Below, piece by piece: positions 1 through 9,871 of a stretch of DNA of 64,000 nucleotides; position 1 is the stretch's first letter, and each line of letters begins with the position of its first letter. The stretch is from contig CM034106.1 in NCBI GenBank assembly GCA_019914945.1, forward strand, positions 5,766,001-5,830,000. Reading direction: 5' to 3'. The position numbers were made by a program, and so were the translations under genes. The notes beneath the pieces are model-generated. The model did no database searches, was not told the DNA's origin, and worked only from the letters and a program-made list of their open reading frames with translations. The stretch comes from Typha latifolia (Eukaryota; Streptophyta; Magnoliopsida; Poales; Typhaceae).

Positions 1-648
1 AAGGATATTTCAGGAAAAAGTATCGATTAGACATTGTATAGGAGCATGATTGGTAGTCTTTTGTACTTAACTGCTAGTAGACCAGACATTGCATTTAGTG
101 TCGGTGTGTGTGCTAGGTTTCAGTCTGAACCTAAGGAGACACATTTATTTGCTGTGAAACGTATTATAAAATATGTCGGTGGCATAGTTGACTTAGGTAT
201 CTGATTTATGTATGACTCGGGAGCTATCATATCTGGATATATGGATTCTGATTGGGTAGGTTCATGTGATGATAGAAAAAGTACCTCAGGTGGCTGTCTT
301 TATATTGAAAACAATCTGGTTGCTTGGCATAGTAAGAAACAAAACTCAATATCTTTATCTACTGCGGAGGCCGAGTACATTACAGTGGGAAGTTGTTGTT
401 CTCAGTTACTATGGATGAAACAGATGGTCAAAGATTACGACATTGAACAAGATACTATGGTGCTTTATTGTGACAACATGAGTGCTATTAATATATCAAA
501 AAATCCTGTTCAACACTCGCGTACAAAATATATTGATATCCGACATCATTTTATACGGGAGTTAGTTGAAGATAAAATAATAGCACTAGAACATGTTGAG
601 ACGGAGAAACAGTTGGGTGATCTATTTACCAAACCTTTGGATTTATAG
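1..648 (+). pseudogene. Sirevirus (Ty1/copia) pol 3' end: RT tail and RNase H
   Basis: This is the end of a copia polyprotein. Bases 1-207 read as the last part of reverse transcriptase, including SRPDIAFSVGVCARF, with a TAG near position 28 and a TGA near 202. From 208 the RNase H domain is open to a stop at 648. It shows the expected acidic and histidine positions: the Asp of YMDSDWVG, the Glu of STAEAEYI, the Asp of LYCDNMSAI and the His of DIRHHFIRE, and it ends in LFTKPLD. In a live element this domain removes the RNA template during reverse transcription. The element enters from the left edge of the window, so gag, protease and integrase are not visible. The order RNase H, spacer, envelope-like ORF, polypurine tract and LTR fits the Sirevirus lineage. 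The two in-frame stops make the pol frame non-functional as read. Confidence 0.9.
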
Positions 649-1706
649 AGATTTTAGTATCTTCGTAGTTCTTTAGGAATTTGTGCTTTGGATTGATTTT
701 TTTTTGTTTTGGTTTGCGTGTTTTGGTTTGCATGTTTCATTTTTATTATTTCTTTTCGTTTCTTTTTAGGTTTTCTTTACTCTGAAATTTTCTTTGGTTT
801 TAATTTCAGATTTGTCGAGAGTTTTTGTCATATAAAAAAAATTGATGCACTCCTAGATTCAATAATATACTCTTGATATATAAATATGATTTTTCTCTTG
901 ATTATGAGTTATGATAGTCAATTCTTTCATCTTGCAGTATATTATATCATTTCTGATTTGTTCACTCTCTCGACTTCTATGATAATTAAACTAAATTTAA
1001 TGCACTCATAACGTGTGTATATTCTTGAGTGAGCATGTCATCATGAAATTTTTTTTTAAATAGCTCACTATTGACGTTGATTTGCATAGTTTGACCTCAT
1101 GCTTAGTCATCACAAATGTGTTCATAAAAGATCAATGAAAAGGGCTACAATGAGTTTGTGTGAAAGCCATCTTGTTTAGAGTCCAGTTTGACTCGGTACA
1201 TTACTTGCAAATTAAATAAATTTTTTTTGATGTTTGTGAATATCTTATTGCACATTGTTTGATATGTACTACAAGAAGAGGGCTACCTACTCATGTGTGA
1301 AAGCCATCATTGCACCTATATGATTAATATATAAAAGAAAAATACAGGAAAAATTCCTGTTTAGTTATGGAGAATAAGTCAAAAAGTGTAAATTTAAATA
1401 CTAAGTCGGTTTGACTACTATGTTGTATCATTGTTTAAATAAGAAAGTTTATTTAAGAAGAATGTTTCATGTTATCTATGCTCACCTTGCATATGTATAT
1501 TGTTATGATCAATCAAGATTAATTTAATTTTGAGTGACGCATTAGAATTGATTATAATATGCTTTTGATGATTTGATTGATCTATGTATAACTTATTTCA
1601 TTCGATTGTCATATTCTATGTCTTGAATCTATTTTGAATTTTTAGAGGTGCATCTCCAAAAAGATTTTTTTTTATTTTTTCTTAGATTTTTTACTTTAAA
1701 AAAAAA
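649..1706 (+). other. Sirevirus spacer between pol and the envelope-like ORF
   Basis: This is AT-rich DNA with no credible ORF. It belongs to the element, because a diverged copy follows the other Sirevirus RNase H at 52191-52890. Shared stretches include the one at about 845-940 against 52370-52460. The matching ends near 1370. Confidence 0.75.
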
Positions 1707-1708
1707 GT

Positions 1709-1768
1709 GGCGCGTTCGAACGCGCAAACTGGTGCGTTCAAACGCACTCGAGGATTCTTTATATATTG
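1709..1768 (+). promoter_or_regulatory. Putative internal promoter upstream of the envelope-like ORF
   Basis: A CGTTCGAACG palindrome at about 1713, a second imperfect copy (CGTTCAAACG) near 1736, and a TATA-like TTTATATAT at 1758-1766 occur within 60 bases. They lie about 410 bases upstream of the envelope-like ATG. The same order, palindromes then TATA, is seen in the LTRs of this element (3690-4053) and of a gypsy family. This suggests a separate transcription start for the downstream ORF. An alternative is that it is a decayed LTR fragment or chance. No transcript evidence is available. Confidence 0.4.
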
Positions 1769-2178
1769 CGTCCGAACCCAAGGGTTTTCATCTTCCATCT
1801 TCCAAACCCTAGAAACCCTTCATTTTCTCCCTCTCAAATCTTCAAGATCTTGGTATTTTTCATCAAATTTCTCACTACAAACCCTTTTAAAGGGTCGTTC
1901 TCCTCCAGATCTAGCATCTTTCGGCCGAATTTTCCTATTTTTTATTCAATTAAGTCTCTTGATCTTGATTGATTTTGTGCGTTTTCGAGTTTTGATGACG
2001 TTAAAGTTACTATCTTGATGTTTCTTGTGTGATTGAACGTGATATCTTAGCGTTTTCAAGTAGATGATGGATTTCATTTAGGGCCTTCATGGTTTCTTAG
2101 ATTTTTTTTTTATTTCTTGCTATATTTTTGTTTGCTTTGGGCATGTATTGAATCTTGCATCTTGTTTCTTTCTCAAGA

Positions 2179-3180
2179 ATGCCTAGAAAACCTGCAGTTT
2201 CCAAGAAACCTACGCCGCCATCGTCACATATTTCGGCTCCAAAGTTTTCTACTTCAACGGCTGTCGGGCGGTATAAACATAATTTTGGGACCCGTCCTGT
2301 TATCTGTGAACGACCCGTGGTCATTTCCGATTTTTCTTCTTTGGGGATAGAACAGATATTTACTGAGCGAGGATGGTTATCGGTGTGTTGGATGAGCGGG
2401 ACTGCTTATGTGGAAGTTGTTCGGGAATTTTTTTGTAATGCCACTATTTTAGAACGCTGTATTCGTTCTACTGTTCATGAGGTGTCTGTATACTTGGACT
2501 CAGATGTCATTCGCGCTGAACTTCGTCTTCCTGATAGTGAGTTCCAATACTCCACGTCTGCTCCACTTCTTGATGTCGATGAATATGCTGGCTCTGTACT
2601 GATCAAAGGGGAACGTTGGAAGGGAAACATGATGCCGCATGCGAAGCTAACACCAGTGGCTCGCATGCTTCACTTATTTTGTCTGTACAACATCACCCCC
2701 AAGACTCGACATTCCAGTATTAGTCTGGATCATGCATTCCTTCTTCATTCGATTCTCACAGCTACCCAGAAAGAAGCACCTCGTGAGGGGTTACCATTTG
2801 GCATCTTTATTACAAATTTGTGCACTCAGAGTGGGGTGCGTGTGGATGCTTTAGAACCTTCCCTTACTTCGAACAAACCGTTGGATCGGATTACATTTAA
2901 GCAGAGTCAAGCTCACGACCAGTTGTCTCCTCTCAAGCCGTCCTCTTCCGCCGCTAGTCGCTCATCGCACCTCGATAGTTCTGATGATAGCTCTGACGGT
3001 GACACATCTCACTTTGAGGGGGAGTTACCACAGTACTCTGACCGTTTTGATCAGCTTAGTACTCAAGTGCAGGATCTCCATTCGGCCGTGAATGATTTAC
3101 GAGCTGAGCAAGCTCGTCAGAGGACTGTCCTTGACTCTGTGTTGACGATTCTTCAGCGTCAGTTTCCTCCGAGTTCCTAG
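2179..3180 (+). CDS. Sirevirus envelope-like protein (plant transposon protein family)
   Basis: An uninterrupted ORF of 333 residues begins at the ATG at 2179; an in-frame TTG upstream is not needed. It lies downstream of RNase H and upstream of the polypurine tract, the position of the envelope-like ORF of Sireviruses. The N-terminus is basic and proline-rich (MPRKPAVSKKP). The central 200 residues contain a Trp-rich block (ERGWLSVCWMSG) and a segment resembling the putative plant transposon protein domain (VYLDSDVIRAELRLP, about 115-130). A Ser-rich acidic linker follows, then a C-terminal heptad-like stretch (about 295-325) that could form a coiled coil. I see no clear signal peptide or membrane anchor, so the envelope label is positional and an entry role is not shown. 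The bases just before the ATG, a pyrimidine run ending in CAAG, resemble a splice acceptor, so a spliced message is possible. Its intact frame contrasts with the broken pol. Confidence 0.7.
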   Translation: MPRKPAVSKKPTPPSSHISAPKFSTSTAVGRYKHNFGTRPVICERPVVISDFSSLGIEQIFTERGWLSVCWMSGTAYVEVVREFFCNATILERCIRSTVHEVSVYLDSDVIRAELRLPDSEFQYSTSAPLLDVDEYAGSVLIKGERWKGNMMPHAKLTPVARMLHLFCLYNITPKTRHSSISLDHAFLLHSILTATQKEAPREGLPFGIFITNLCTQSGVRVDALEPSLTSNKPLDRITFKQSQAHDQLSPLKPSSSAASRSSHLDSSDDSSDGDTSHFEGELPQYSDRFDQLSTQVQDLHSAVNDLRAEQARQRTVLDSVLTILQRQFPPSS

Positions 3181-3530
3181 TCTTTGGCATTTGTGGCAAA
3201 AAGTGGGAGAGTGTCTAGGTGTCTAGGTTTGTAAAGGGAGCATGGTAATATGGGGAGTTTATTAGAGTCTTTCTGTCTTTCTAATCTTGCTTATAACTTT
3301 GCGTGGAGAAATTGTGATCTTTGTCTGTTTAAGTACTTTTGAACTTATGCTCCATTGATAACTTGTGTTTGAATTGGATTGTTTATTCACTTCAAGTTAT
3401 TTTCACTTGATCTTGGATTGGTATATGTTTATTTGCAGGGATTGATGTGCAAAATATTCTAGTCTTGTTGATTGCTCAATTTGAAGTCTTTGTAATAGCT
3501 TATAACCTAGGTGTTTTGTCACAAATTGCT

Positions 3531-3542
3531 AAAGGGGGAGAT
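3531..3542 (+). other. Polypurine tract of the Sirevirus
   Basis: AAAGGGGGAGA lies immediately before the TGTTAGG that starts the 3' LTR. This is the expected plus-strand primer position for reverse transcription. Confidence 0.85.
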
Positions 3543-4518
3543 TGTTAGGTTTTTATTTGTTGGCAATTGTGTATAAAATATTCTAAGTGTATTTTTTCAT
3601 GTATATTAGCTTTACACAAGTCTAGAATATCTCTGGTTTGAAGAATTGCAAGATTATTGGAGAAAAACCATCGAGTTCACACCGCGTTCACAAACGCGTT
3701 CGAACGCGGAATTTGTGTTCACACAGACAGAGAGCCGCATTCACAAACGCGTTCAAACGTGGATACTGTGTTCACACAGATAGAGAGCCGCGTTCACGAA
3801 CGCGTTCGAACGCGGGTACTACGTTCACACAAACCGAGAGCTGCGTTCACAAATGCGTTCGAACGCAACCTGAAGAATTCAAGTTGTCGCGTTCAAACGC
3901 ACTCGGGCCCGTTCGAACGCACCTAAGTTCAAGTCATGCCGTTCGAACGCACCCGAGCCGCGTTCGAACGCACCAACGAAGTTTGATAAAATTGGACTTT
4001 CGTGAGTACGGATAAGACTTGAATTTGGCTCTATCTTGGAGATCATATATAAGAATTGTGATGCCCTATCTTGAGGGTAGTTGAAGAAGCATTATTGAAG
4101 GAGATTTCTTAAGGCTACATCGGTTCTTCAATTAACAAGGTTCCACTTATCATTAAAAAGTTAATCTTTCGTCTTAAGGGCTATCTAGACGAAAGATCAA
4201 TCTCGAGGGTTATTGAGGTTGGACTTCAATTACGAGAAGTAGTGAATCGTGGGTTCTAGCGAGCAAGACTGAGAAGAACAAAATCATTTTGATCGACAGG
4301 TTGTTTTCTGAGTCAGTCTTGTAACTGCTAATATTCTAGTGATTGGTTTTGATCCGAGTTTGGATCCGTGGTTTTTTTCCCGTTTGGGTTTTTTCACGTT
4401 AAAATCTTGGCGTTCATCTATGCTTTCGTTCTTAATATTTCTACGGACTTTTACTTAAGCGAACGAGTGATATCATTGCCTAGTATTTAGATACATACTT
4501 GTGTCTAGGGTTTTTTCA
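3543..4518 (+). mobile_element. 3' LTR of the Sirevirus (976 bp)
   Basis: It starts TGTTAGG directly after the polypurine tract and ends in TTTTTTCA. The ends are confirmed by a homologous solo LTR of 978 bp at 6689-7666. Inside, 3690-3985 is packed with CGTTCGAACG palindromes, and a TATA-like ATATATAA follows near 4046-4053. The upstream half is therefore the likely U3 enhancer and promoter. Confidence 0.85.
3676..3985 (+). repeat. Tandem about 65-bp units with CGTTCGAACG palindromes in the LTR
   Basis: About three tandem units of roughly 60-66 bases carry a TTCACACAGACAGAGAG-like half and an ACGCGTTCGAACGCGG-like half. Further palindromes spaced 20-40 bases apart follow. Intact cores start at about 3697, 3803 and 3856, among others. 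Others differ by C-to-T or G-to-A changes, as expected from methylated CpG decay. Reading frames across this block give arginine/threonine-rich peptides on both strands and are not genes. Confidence 0.85.
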
Positions 4519-4992
4519 ATATATAAGGATTGTGATGCCCTATCTCTAGGGGTGGTTGAAGAAGCATTATTGAAGGAGACTTCTTGTGGCTACATCAGTT
4601 CTTCAACTAACAAGATTCCACTCATCTACAAAACTTAATCTTTCGTCTTAAGGGCTATCTAGACGAAAGATCAATCTCGAGAGTTACTGAGATTAGACTT
4701 CAATCACGAGAAGTAGTGAATCGTGGGTTCTAGCGAGCAAGACTGAGAGGAACAAAGTCGTTTGGATCGACGGGTTATTTTGTGAGTCAGTCTTGTAACT
4801 GTTACTATTCTAGTGATTGGTTTTGATCCGAGTTTGGATCCGTGGTTTTTTTTCCGTTTGAGTTATTCCACGTTAAAATCTTGGTGTTCATCTCTGCTTT
4901 CGTTCTTAATATTTCTACGGACTTTTACTTAAGCGAACGAGTAATATCATTGCCTAATATTTAGATACATACTTGTGTCTAGGGGTTTTTCA
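4519..4992 (+). mobile_element. Partial second copy of the Sirevirus LTR 3' half
   Basis: Directly after the LTR terminus the sequence restarts at the TATA-like region (ATATATAAGGATTGTGATGCC) and repeats 4043-4518 with scattered substitutions, ending again in TTTTTCA. This is a truncated tandem LTR tail. It probably results from unequal recombination or insertion next to another copy. Confidence 0.8.
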
Positions 4993-5945
4993 AGATCTAT
5001 TTGTAATTAATTTTAATAATTCTTACTCTATCTTGATTAATAAAGAATTATATTATCTTTACTTAATTATACAAAATAATAAATTAATTAATTAATAAAT
5101 TAATAAGACTAGTATCTTATTCTACACACATTAGTATATAATAAATTGTTAAAAATTACTTAAAATGTATATATTATGAATATATATATATATATGTTTT
5201 GTTAGATAAATAAATAAATATATATATATACAACAATTCATAACATAATTAATCATTAATTTTATTAGTTTATTAAGAATAATCATGTTAGAGAATATAT
5301 GTATATATTAATTAAGATAATTAATGTCTAAATAATCTAGTTATATTAAGTAAAAATAAATACATAGATTATAAGTGCTGGGCTCGGCCAAGCACTAATG
5401 CGTCACAGGTGCTGGGCTCGGCCTAGCACCACTGCAGCCAACTGCACAAACCGAGGAGCAAAAGAAGAGGAGAAGAAAAGGGAAGGGAGGGGTGCAGACC
5501 CGGGCCAGTGGGGAGGGCACTGACCGCTGGTGGCTAGCCAGTGGCCGGCCTCTCGTCGGCGACTCGGCTCCGGCAAGTCCGAGCCCAAGAGTGAGAGAAA
5601 GAGAGAGAGAGACAGAGAGAGAGGGGGAGGAGCTCACCAACGCTCGATGGAGGTGGCGGCGGTGGGTTCCAAGGACGGCAGCATAAGAGGGGGAGAGAGA
5701 GAATGAGGGAGAGAAGGATCCGAGAGAGATTTATAGAGAGAGGCGGTGGGGCGTCAGCGCTGCGGCTGCGGTGGCGGTGGGTCCATCAGAATAGATGGCC
5801 CGACACGATTGGCCGGGCCGACAGCTGGGAGTGTGTGGCACTCCTAGCACGCACCAATGTAACATGGCACGAGGCCGGCCACACTGTGGCCGGTCACGTC
5901 GTGCCATGTAAAATTTCAATTTTTTCTTTCAATTTTTTTGTTACA
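4993..5945 (-). mobile_element. Fragment of a Del/Tekay-like LTR with collapsed element
   Basis: Read on the minus strand, a purine tract (GGGAAGGAAAA) precedes TGTAACA at 5945. A GC-rich block with GA-rich runs follows, then two GTGCTGGGCTCGGCC-type palindromes at about 5368-5430, then AT-rich sequence. The same order occurs in the complete Tekay-like LTR at 35618-38398. A primer-binding site complement, TGGCTCTGATACCA (5961-5974), lies only about 15 bases beyond the purine tract, so the internal region has been deleted. Frames across 5395-5969 are low-complexity by-products. Confidence 0.65.
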
Positions 5946-6283
5946 TTTTCCTTCCCAACTTGGCTCTGATACCACCTGAATAGTGTGGCCGGTTTCGTGC
6001 CATGTTACGTTGGCCAACTCTAGGAAAACAAATAAAATTAATTTGCTCGACAAATAGGAATCATAATCCAATAAAATTTTCTCTTTCGTAGGTACGACTG
6101 TTCCATTGGAACTTACAGGTTTTGCACATACTTACCTACTAGAGAACGAACTGTTTGAGTAGAAAGAGGTGTAATAAGGTGAAAAGTTCAGTGCTTCAGT
6201 TTAAAAGATCACCATCTGACCATTATCACGCGATTATTTGAATTAGACAGAACACAGGATAAATGTTTGCCAAATAAACATAC

Positions 6284-6681
6284 CAATGCCAGCTTGTTAC
6301 TAATGATTCTGTCATCCTCTCCCCATATGATAAGACTCTTATGTTTTATCTGCATATACCAAAGGGTTCAGAAGAGAGAGATGTTGCAAGAAATCATATA
6401 TACAGGAATCTATATATGTTAAATAATGTCGGTCTATAAATTCTTATATGTTACATCACTGCAGCAGACTAACAGCCAGAAAAGAAAAATGAACAAAAAA
6501 AACAGCCCAAACTTGCTCCAAGGTATATGGAGGTTTCATATTTCTGACAAATTGAAGAATGGGAAGGAGACCATGTAATGGATACCTGTTTTATTTGATT
6601 AACGACATTATAGCCTCCTCCGATCATAAAATTAACAGTTGTATCTTCCCACCAAGGTAGTCGGCATTGTAGGCGGCCCAA
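6284..6681 (-). pseudogene. Alpha/beta-hydrolase-fold gene fragment (two exons)
   Basis: Two adjacent exons on the minus strand keep phase 0. The first (6681-6586) encodes 32 residues including LPWWEDTTVNFMIGGGYNV. It is bounded by an acceptor TTTCAG and a donor GTATCC. The second (6349-6284) encodes 22 residues, IKHKSLIIWGEDDRIISNK and on, bounded by TATGCAG and GTATGT. The run KSLIIWGEDDRIIS is the strand and acid loop typical of plant alpha/beta-hydrolase proteins, where the Asp supplies part of the catalytic triad. The following exon, with the catalytic His expected in a GHLPH-like context, is not found before 6030, and no convincing nucleophile-elbow exon is found upstream. A solo LTR (6689-7666) lies two bases outside the first exon. 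The substrate is unknown. I read it as a gene remnant, though distant exons outside the recognised ones could exist. Confidence 0.6.
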
Positions 6682-6688
6682 CTGAAAT

Positions 6689-7666
6689 GGTTAGGTTTTT
6701 AATTATTGGCAATTGTGTATAAAATATTCTAAGTGTATTTTTAGATGTGTATGAGCTTTATACAAGTCTAGAAAATATCTAATTTGAAGAATTGCAAGAT
6801 TATTGGAGAAAAGTTTATGAGTTCACATCGTGTTCACACCGTGTTCACAGAGCGGGCTCATGCGTTCACACAGACCGAGAACTGCGTTCACAAGCGCGTT
6901 CGAACGCGGGCTCATACGTTCACACAGATCGAGAGCTGCATTTACGAACACGTTCGAACGCGGGTACATGCGTTCACACAGACCGAGAGCAGCGTTCACA
7001 AACGCGTTCGAACGTAACTTAAAAAATTCAAGCTGTCGCGTTCGAACGCACTTGGGCCCGTTCGAACGCAACTGAGATTAAGTCAAGCCATTCGAATGCA
7101 CCCGGGCCACGTTCGAACGCACCAACGAAGTTTAAAATTCTTCGACTTTCGTGAGTTCGGATAATACTTAGATTTGGCTCTATCTTGGAGATCATATATA
7201 AGTATTGTGATGCCCTAACTCTAGGGTGGTTGAAGAAGTAATATTGAAGGAGACTTTTTGAGGCTACATCGGTTCTTCAACTAACAAGGTCCTACTCTTC
7301 AAAAAAGCTTAATCCTTCATCTTAAGGGCTATCTAGACGAAAGATCAATCTCGATGGTTACTAAGGTTGGACATCAATCACGAGAAGCAGTGAATCGTGG
7401 GTTCTAGCGAGCAAAACTGAGAGGAACAAAGTTGTTTGGATCGACGGGTTGTTTTGTGAGTCAGTCTTGTAACTGCTACTATCCTAGTGATTGGTTTTGA
7501 TCCGAGTTTGGATCCGTGGTTTTTTTCCGTTTGAGTTTTTCCACGTTAAAATCTTGGTGTTTATCTCTGCTTTCATTTTTAATATTTCTTCGGAGTTTTA
7601 CTTAAGCGAATGAGTGATATCATTGCCTAGTATTTAGATACATACTTGTGTCTAGGAGTTTTTTCA
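6689..7666 (+). mobile_element. Solo LTR of the Sirevirus family with target duplication
   Basis: This 978-bp LTR is homologous to 3543-4518 and carries the same palindrome cluster (about 6840-7125) and TATA-like ATATATAA near 7194. It is flanked by a perfect 5-bp duplication, GAAAT, at 6684-6688 and 7667-7671. The first base has mutated (GGTTAGG for TGTTAGG). No internal sequence is present, so it is a solo LTR left by LTR-LTR recombination. Confidence 0.88.
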
Positions 7667-7859
7667 GAAATTTTTAGTAATTATTTATGCATGCTATAGT
7701 TAAAGTCATATTTAGTAGTTGGTCAAATAATGGAATTAGATAGCTGAATATTCTATTAAAATTAGCAGACTGTCATACTGATTATGCCGAAAGGTAGTCC
7801 AAATAAAATGCAATAAGTTTTATTATGATTACCACCATATTCAGAAGTTATACTCTTAC

Positions 7860-7988
7860 CCGAAGTATCAAGTCTTGTAAGTTCCAACTCTCGAAGTCAA
7901 AGTTTTTCATAAGATCATTCGCTTCCATTCTTTCAAAGCCACAAGTGAGGATTAATCCAATCAATGTAGGCTTATAGTTTAGGACCTC
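7860..7988 (-). other. Unrecognised exon-like open stretch
   Basis: Read on the minus strand, 43 codons are open and end at a good donor (CGG followed by GTAAGAG). The peptide includes PTLIGLILTCGFERMEANDL and FDFESWNLQDL and has a gene-like composition. It lies upstream, in transcription order, of the hydrolase exons, but I do not recognise it as part of that family. The upstream boundary is uncertain. A second acceptor-like TTTTGCAG occurs at about 8150. Confidence 0.3.
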
Positions 7989-8189
7989 TCAGTGGAAAAA
8001 TTTCAGAAGTAAACAGGAGTAATATTTTCATGGAAAGATGCTTAATCTTCTATTCTTTCATAACAGAAAGAATCACGAAGTTAATAACATTGCCAAGTTA
8101 TTTATACAACAAAATAGAGAAGCCAGAGCAAGCTAAGAAGGCTGATGACCTGCAAAATGAAAAAAAAAGCACCTTAATCTACCTAATAT

Positions 8190-9341
8190 GAACTAAAGAA
8201 CTGCATAACCTCTTACGTGGCGGGGTTCCTAGGCCAGATTCTACATTCAACCATAGGGTTAGGTTTAGATTGTTTGAATGAAGGTGACCCACCTCATGCA
8301 AACTAATTTGGAACCCACGAACATGACCCCGAGCACGAGTATGAGCCCAAGGATGAATGGTGAAATGACCTAGTGGGCCCACGTCTTCAGACTGAGCCAA
8401 ACCAGCTTGTAGCCTAGGTCATGAGCCGAACCCGTGGGCCTATAACCCACGTGACCAGCCTCGACCACGAGGTCACTTTGCCGGCGATGAGAGGCCACAT
8501 TTTGGGATCCAAGCTCGGACCGTTAAGCTTGATTTTGTAAAATTCTCTAGAGGAGACTTGCTAGATTGGACCTATCTAGTAGAGTAGTTTTTCACGTATC
8601 ATGGCACGCTCGACCACCAGAAGGTTCAACTACCCTCATTCTACTTGGAGGGCATGGCGATTAGATGGTACTAGTCGGTTGAGCGGACTCGACTATTTGA
8701 GTCTTGGTAAGACTTTGCGAATGCGATTTGTGCTTGGTTTGATCCAACCTAATACGAGGACTTTCAGGCCATATTAACTAATCGACTCCAGTCAACAATA
8801 GTTCGAGCTTACTGAGAGGAGTTCAAGCGGATATGCAATTGAGTCACTAACTAGTCTGATTCAACCCTGAGGAGTATTTTCATTAGTAGGCTCAGGCCTA
8901 ACATTCAGGTTGACGTCAAGACTTTGATGCCCACTACTTCTAATGAGGCATTCCTTAGCTATTCTAATGAAATCCAAGTTGGATTAGTTGAACCAGATCC
9001 ACAAGGAGGAGAGAAGAAAGATAGCCCAAGCCCACGGCCCACTAGAGATGGCATCTGCCCCGACTCAGCTTGCACCAACAGCTCAACCTAATCGATAGAT
9101 AATCTCACGCTGCTTTGTACCCAATGACTTGAAAGAGCACCAAAGAAAAGACTTGTATTTTTACTGTGATGACCGATTTACCCCCAGTCATAAATGTAAG
9201 CGCCAGCCAACCCACGTCATATTTCTAGATGGACTCAAGGAAGATAGACCTGAATCGACTGATTGGCACGACAAGTTGTATGAGTATAAGGACGTGAAAT
9301 ACTAGTCACCTTGAGAACAAGGTGTCAGAAGCGTGGTGGAT
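8190..9341 (+). pseudogene. Decayed gypsy gag and 3' internal remnant of a non-autonomous element
   Basis: Broken plus-strand frames from about 8530 resemble a gypsy gag (YLEGMAIRWY, EEFKRICN, ISRLRPNIQVDVKTL). They are followed near 9150 by the knuckle-like FYCDDRFTPSHKCK, with many stops. The first 350 bases match the internal region at about 27690-27870. The piece ends in a CACCTTGAGAACAAGGTG sequence just before an LTR start at 9342. No left LTR is seen, so the element is truncated. Confidence 0.65.
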
Positions 9342-9871
9342 TGTTACGATTCGACAACATGGGTTAAGTCGAGTCAAGTCGAGTCGAGTTAAGTTAGTTA
9401 CTTAGCTTTATCTTATTATTTTGAATTTTAAATAAATCAAATAATCTGCATATGGATCCAATTCACTAGAAATATTTATTCTTATAAATAGGAGTGGACA
9501 TGTGTTTGATAAGATGAGGGACTAAATATGAGTTTAGCCAAATATTTCTTATTGTCTTTATCTTTTACTTTAGCTATTAGATTGCGTTTATCTTTTTAGG
9601 AGTAGATCATAGCCGTAGAAGCATCTCGATCATCCAAACCTTAGCCACCTTCCTCCACCAACAGCCACCCTATCTTACGACCATCCACCACCACCCTTCG
9701 ACAATCGCCGCAACGTCAGTTAATTACTATTCTAATTTTAACCATAACTTTTATTCATATGTCTGATTGACTTCATTCCAAAGTCATTAGATCCGAGACT
9801 TCCGAGATTACTACCCCTCAAAATCTCAGGTTCATTCTACGAACAGATCGTTTCAGATCTGGTTCGTAATA
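9342..9871 (+). mobile_element. Gypsy LTR, TGTTACGATTCG family
   Basis: It starts TGTTACGATTCG after the internal remnant and ends GGTTCGTAATA near 9871. Homologues lie at 18442, 26397, 27998 and 46489; the last is delimited by a perfect target duplication. A TATA-like CTTATAAATAGGAG is present at about 9481-9494. Confidence 0.75.

Noticed and set aside
3690..3985. Heat-shock element array
   Set aside because: Heat-shock elements need TTC and GAA separated by two bases; here TTCGAA has none, so the match fails. A CGCG-box (CAMTA) reading is possible but untested.
3676..3985. CRISPR-like repeat-spacer array
   Set aside because: Units are variable in length, the repeats decay at CpG, and the setting is a plant LTR.
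3638..4015. Overlapping frames with repeated Arg-Thr and His-Arg-Val peptides
   Set aside because: They arise from reading the CGTTCGAACG palindrome array, occur on both strands and in several frames, and recur in every LTR with the array (6784-7075, 18723-19049, 23124-23451).
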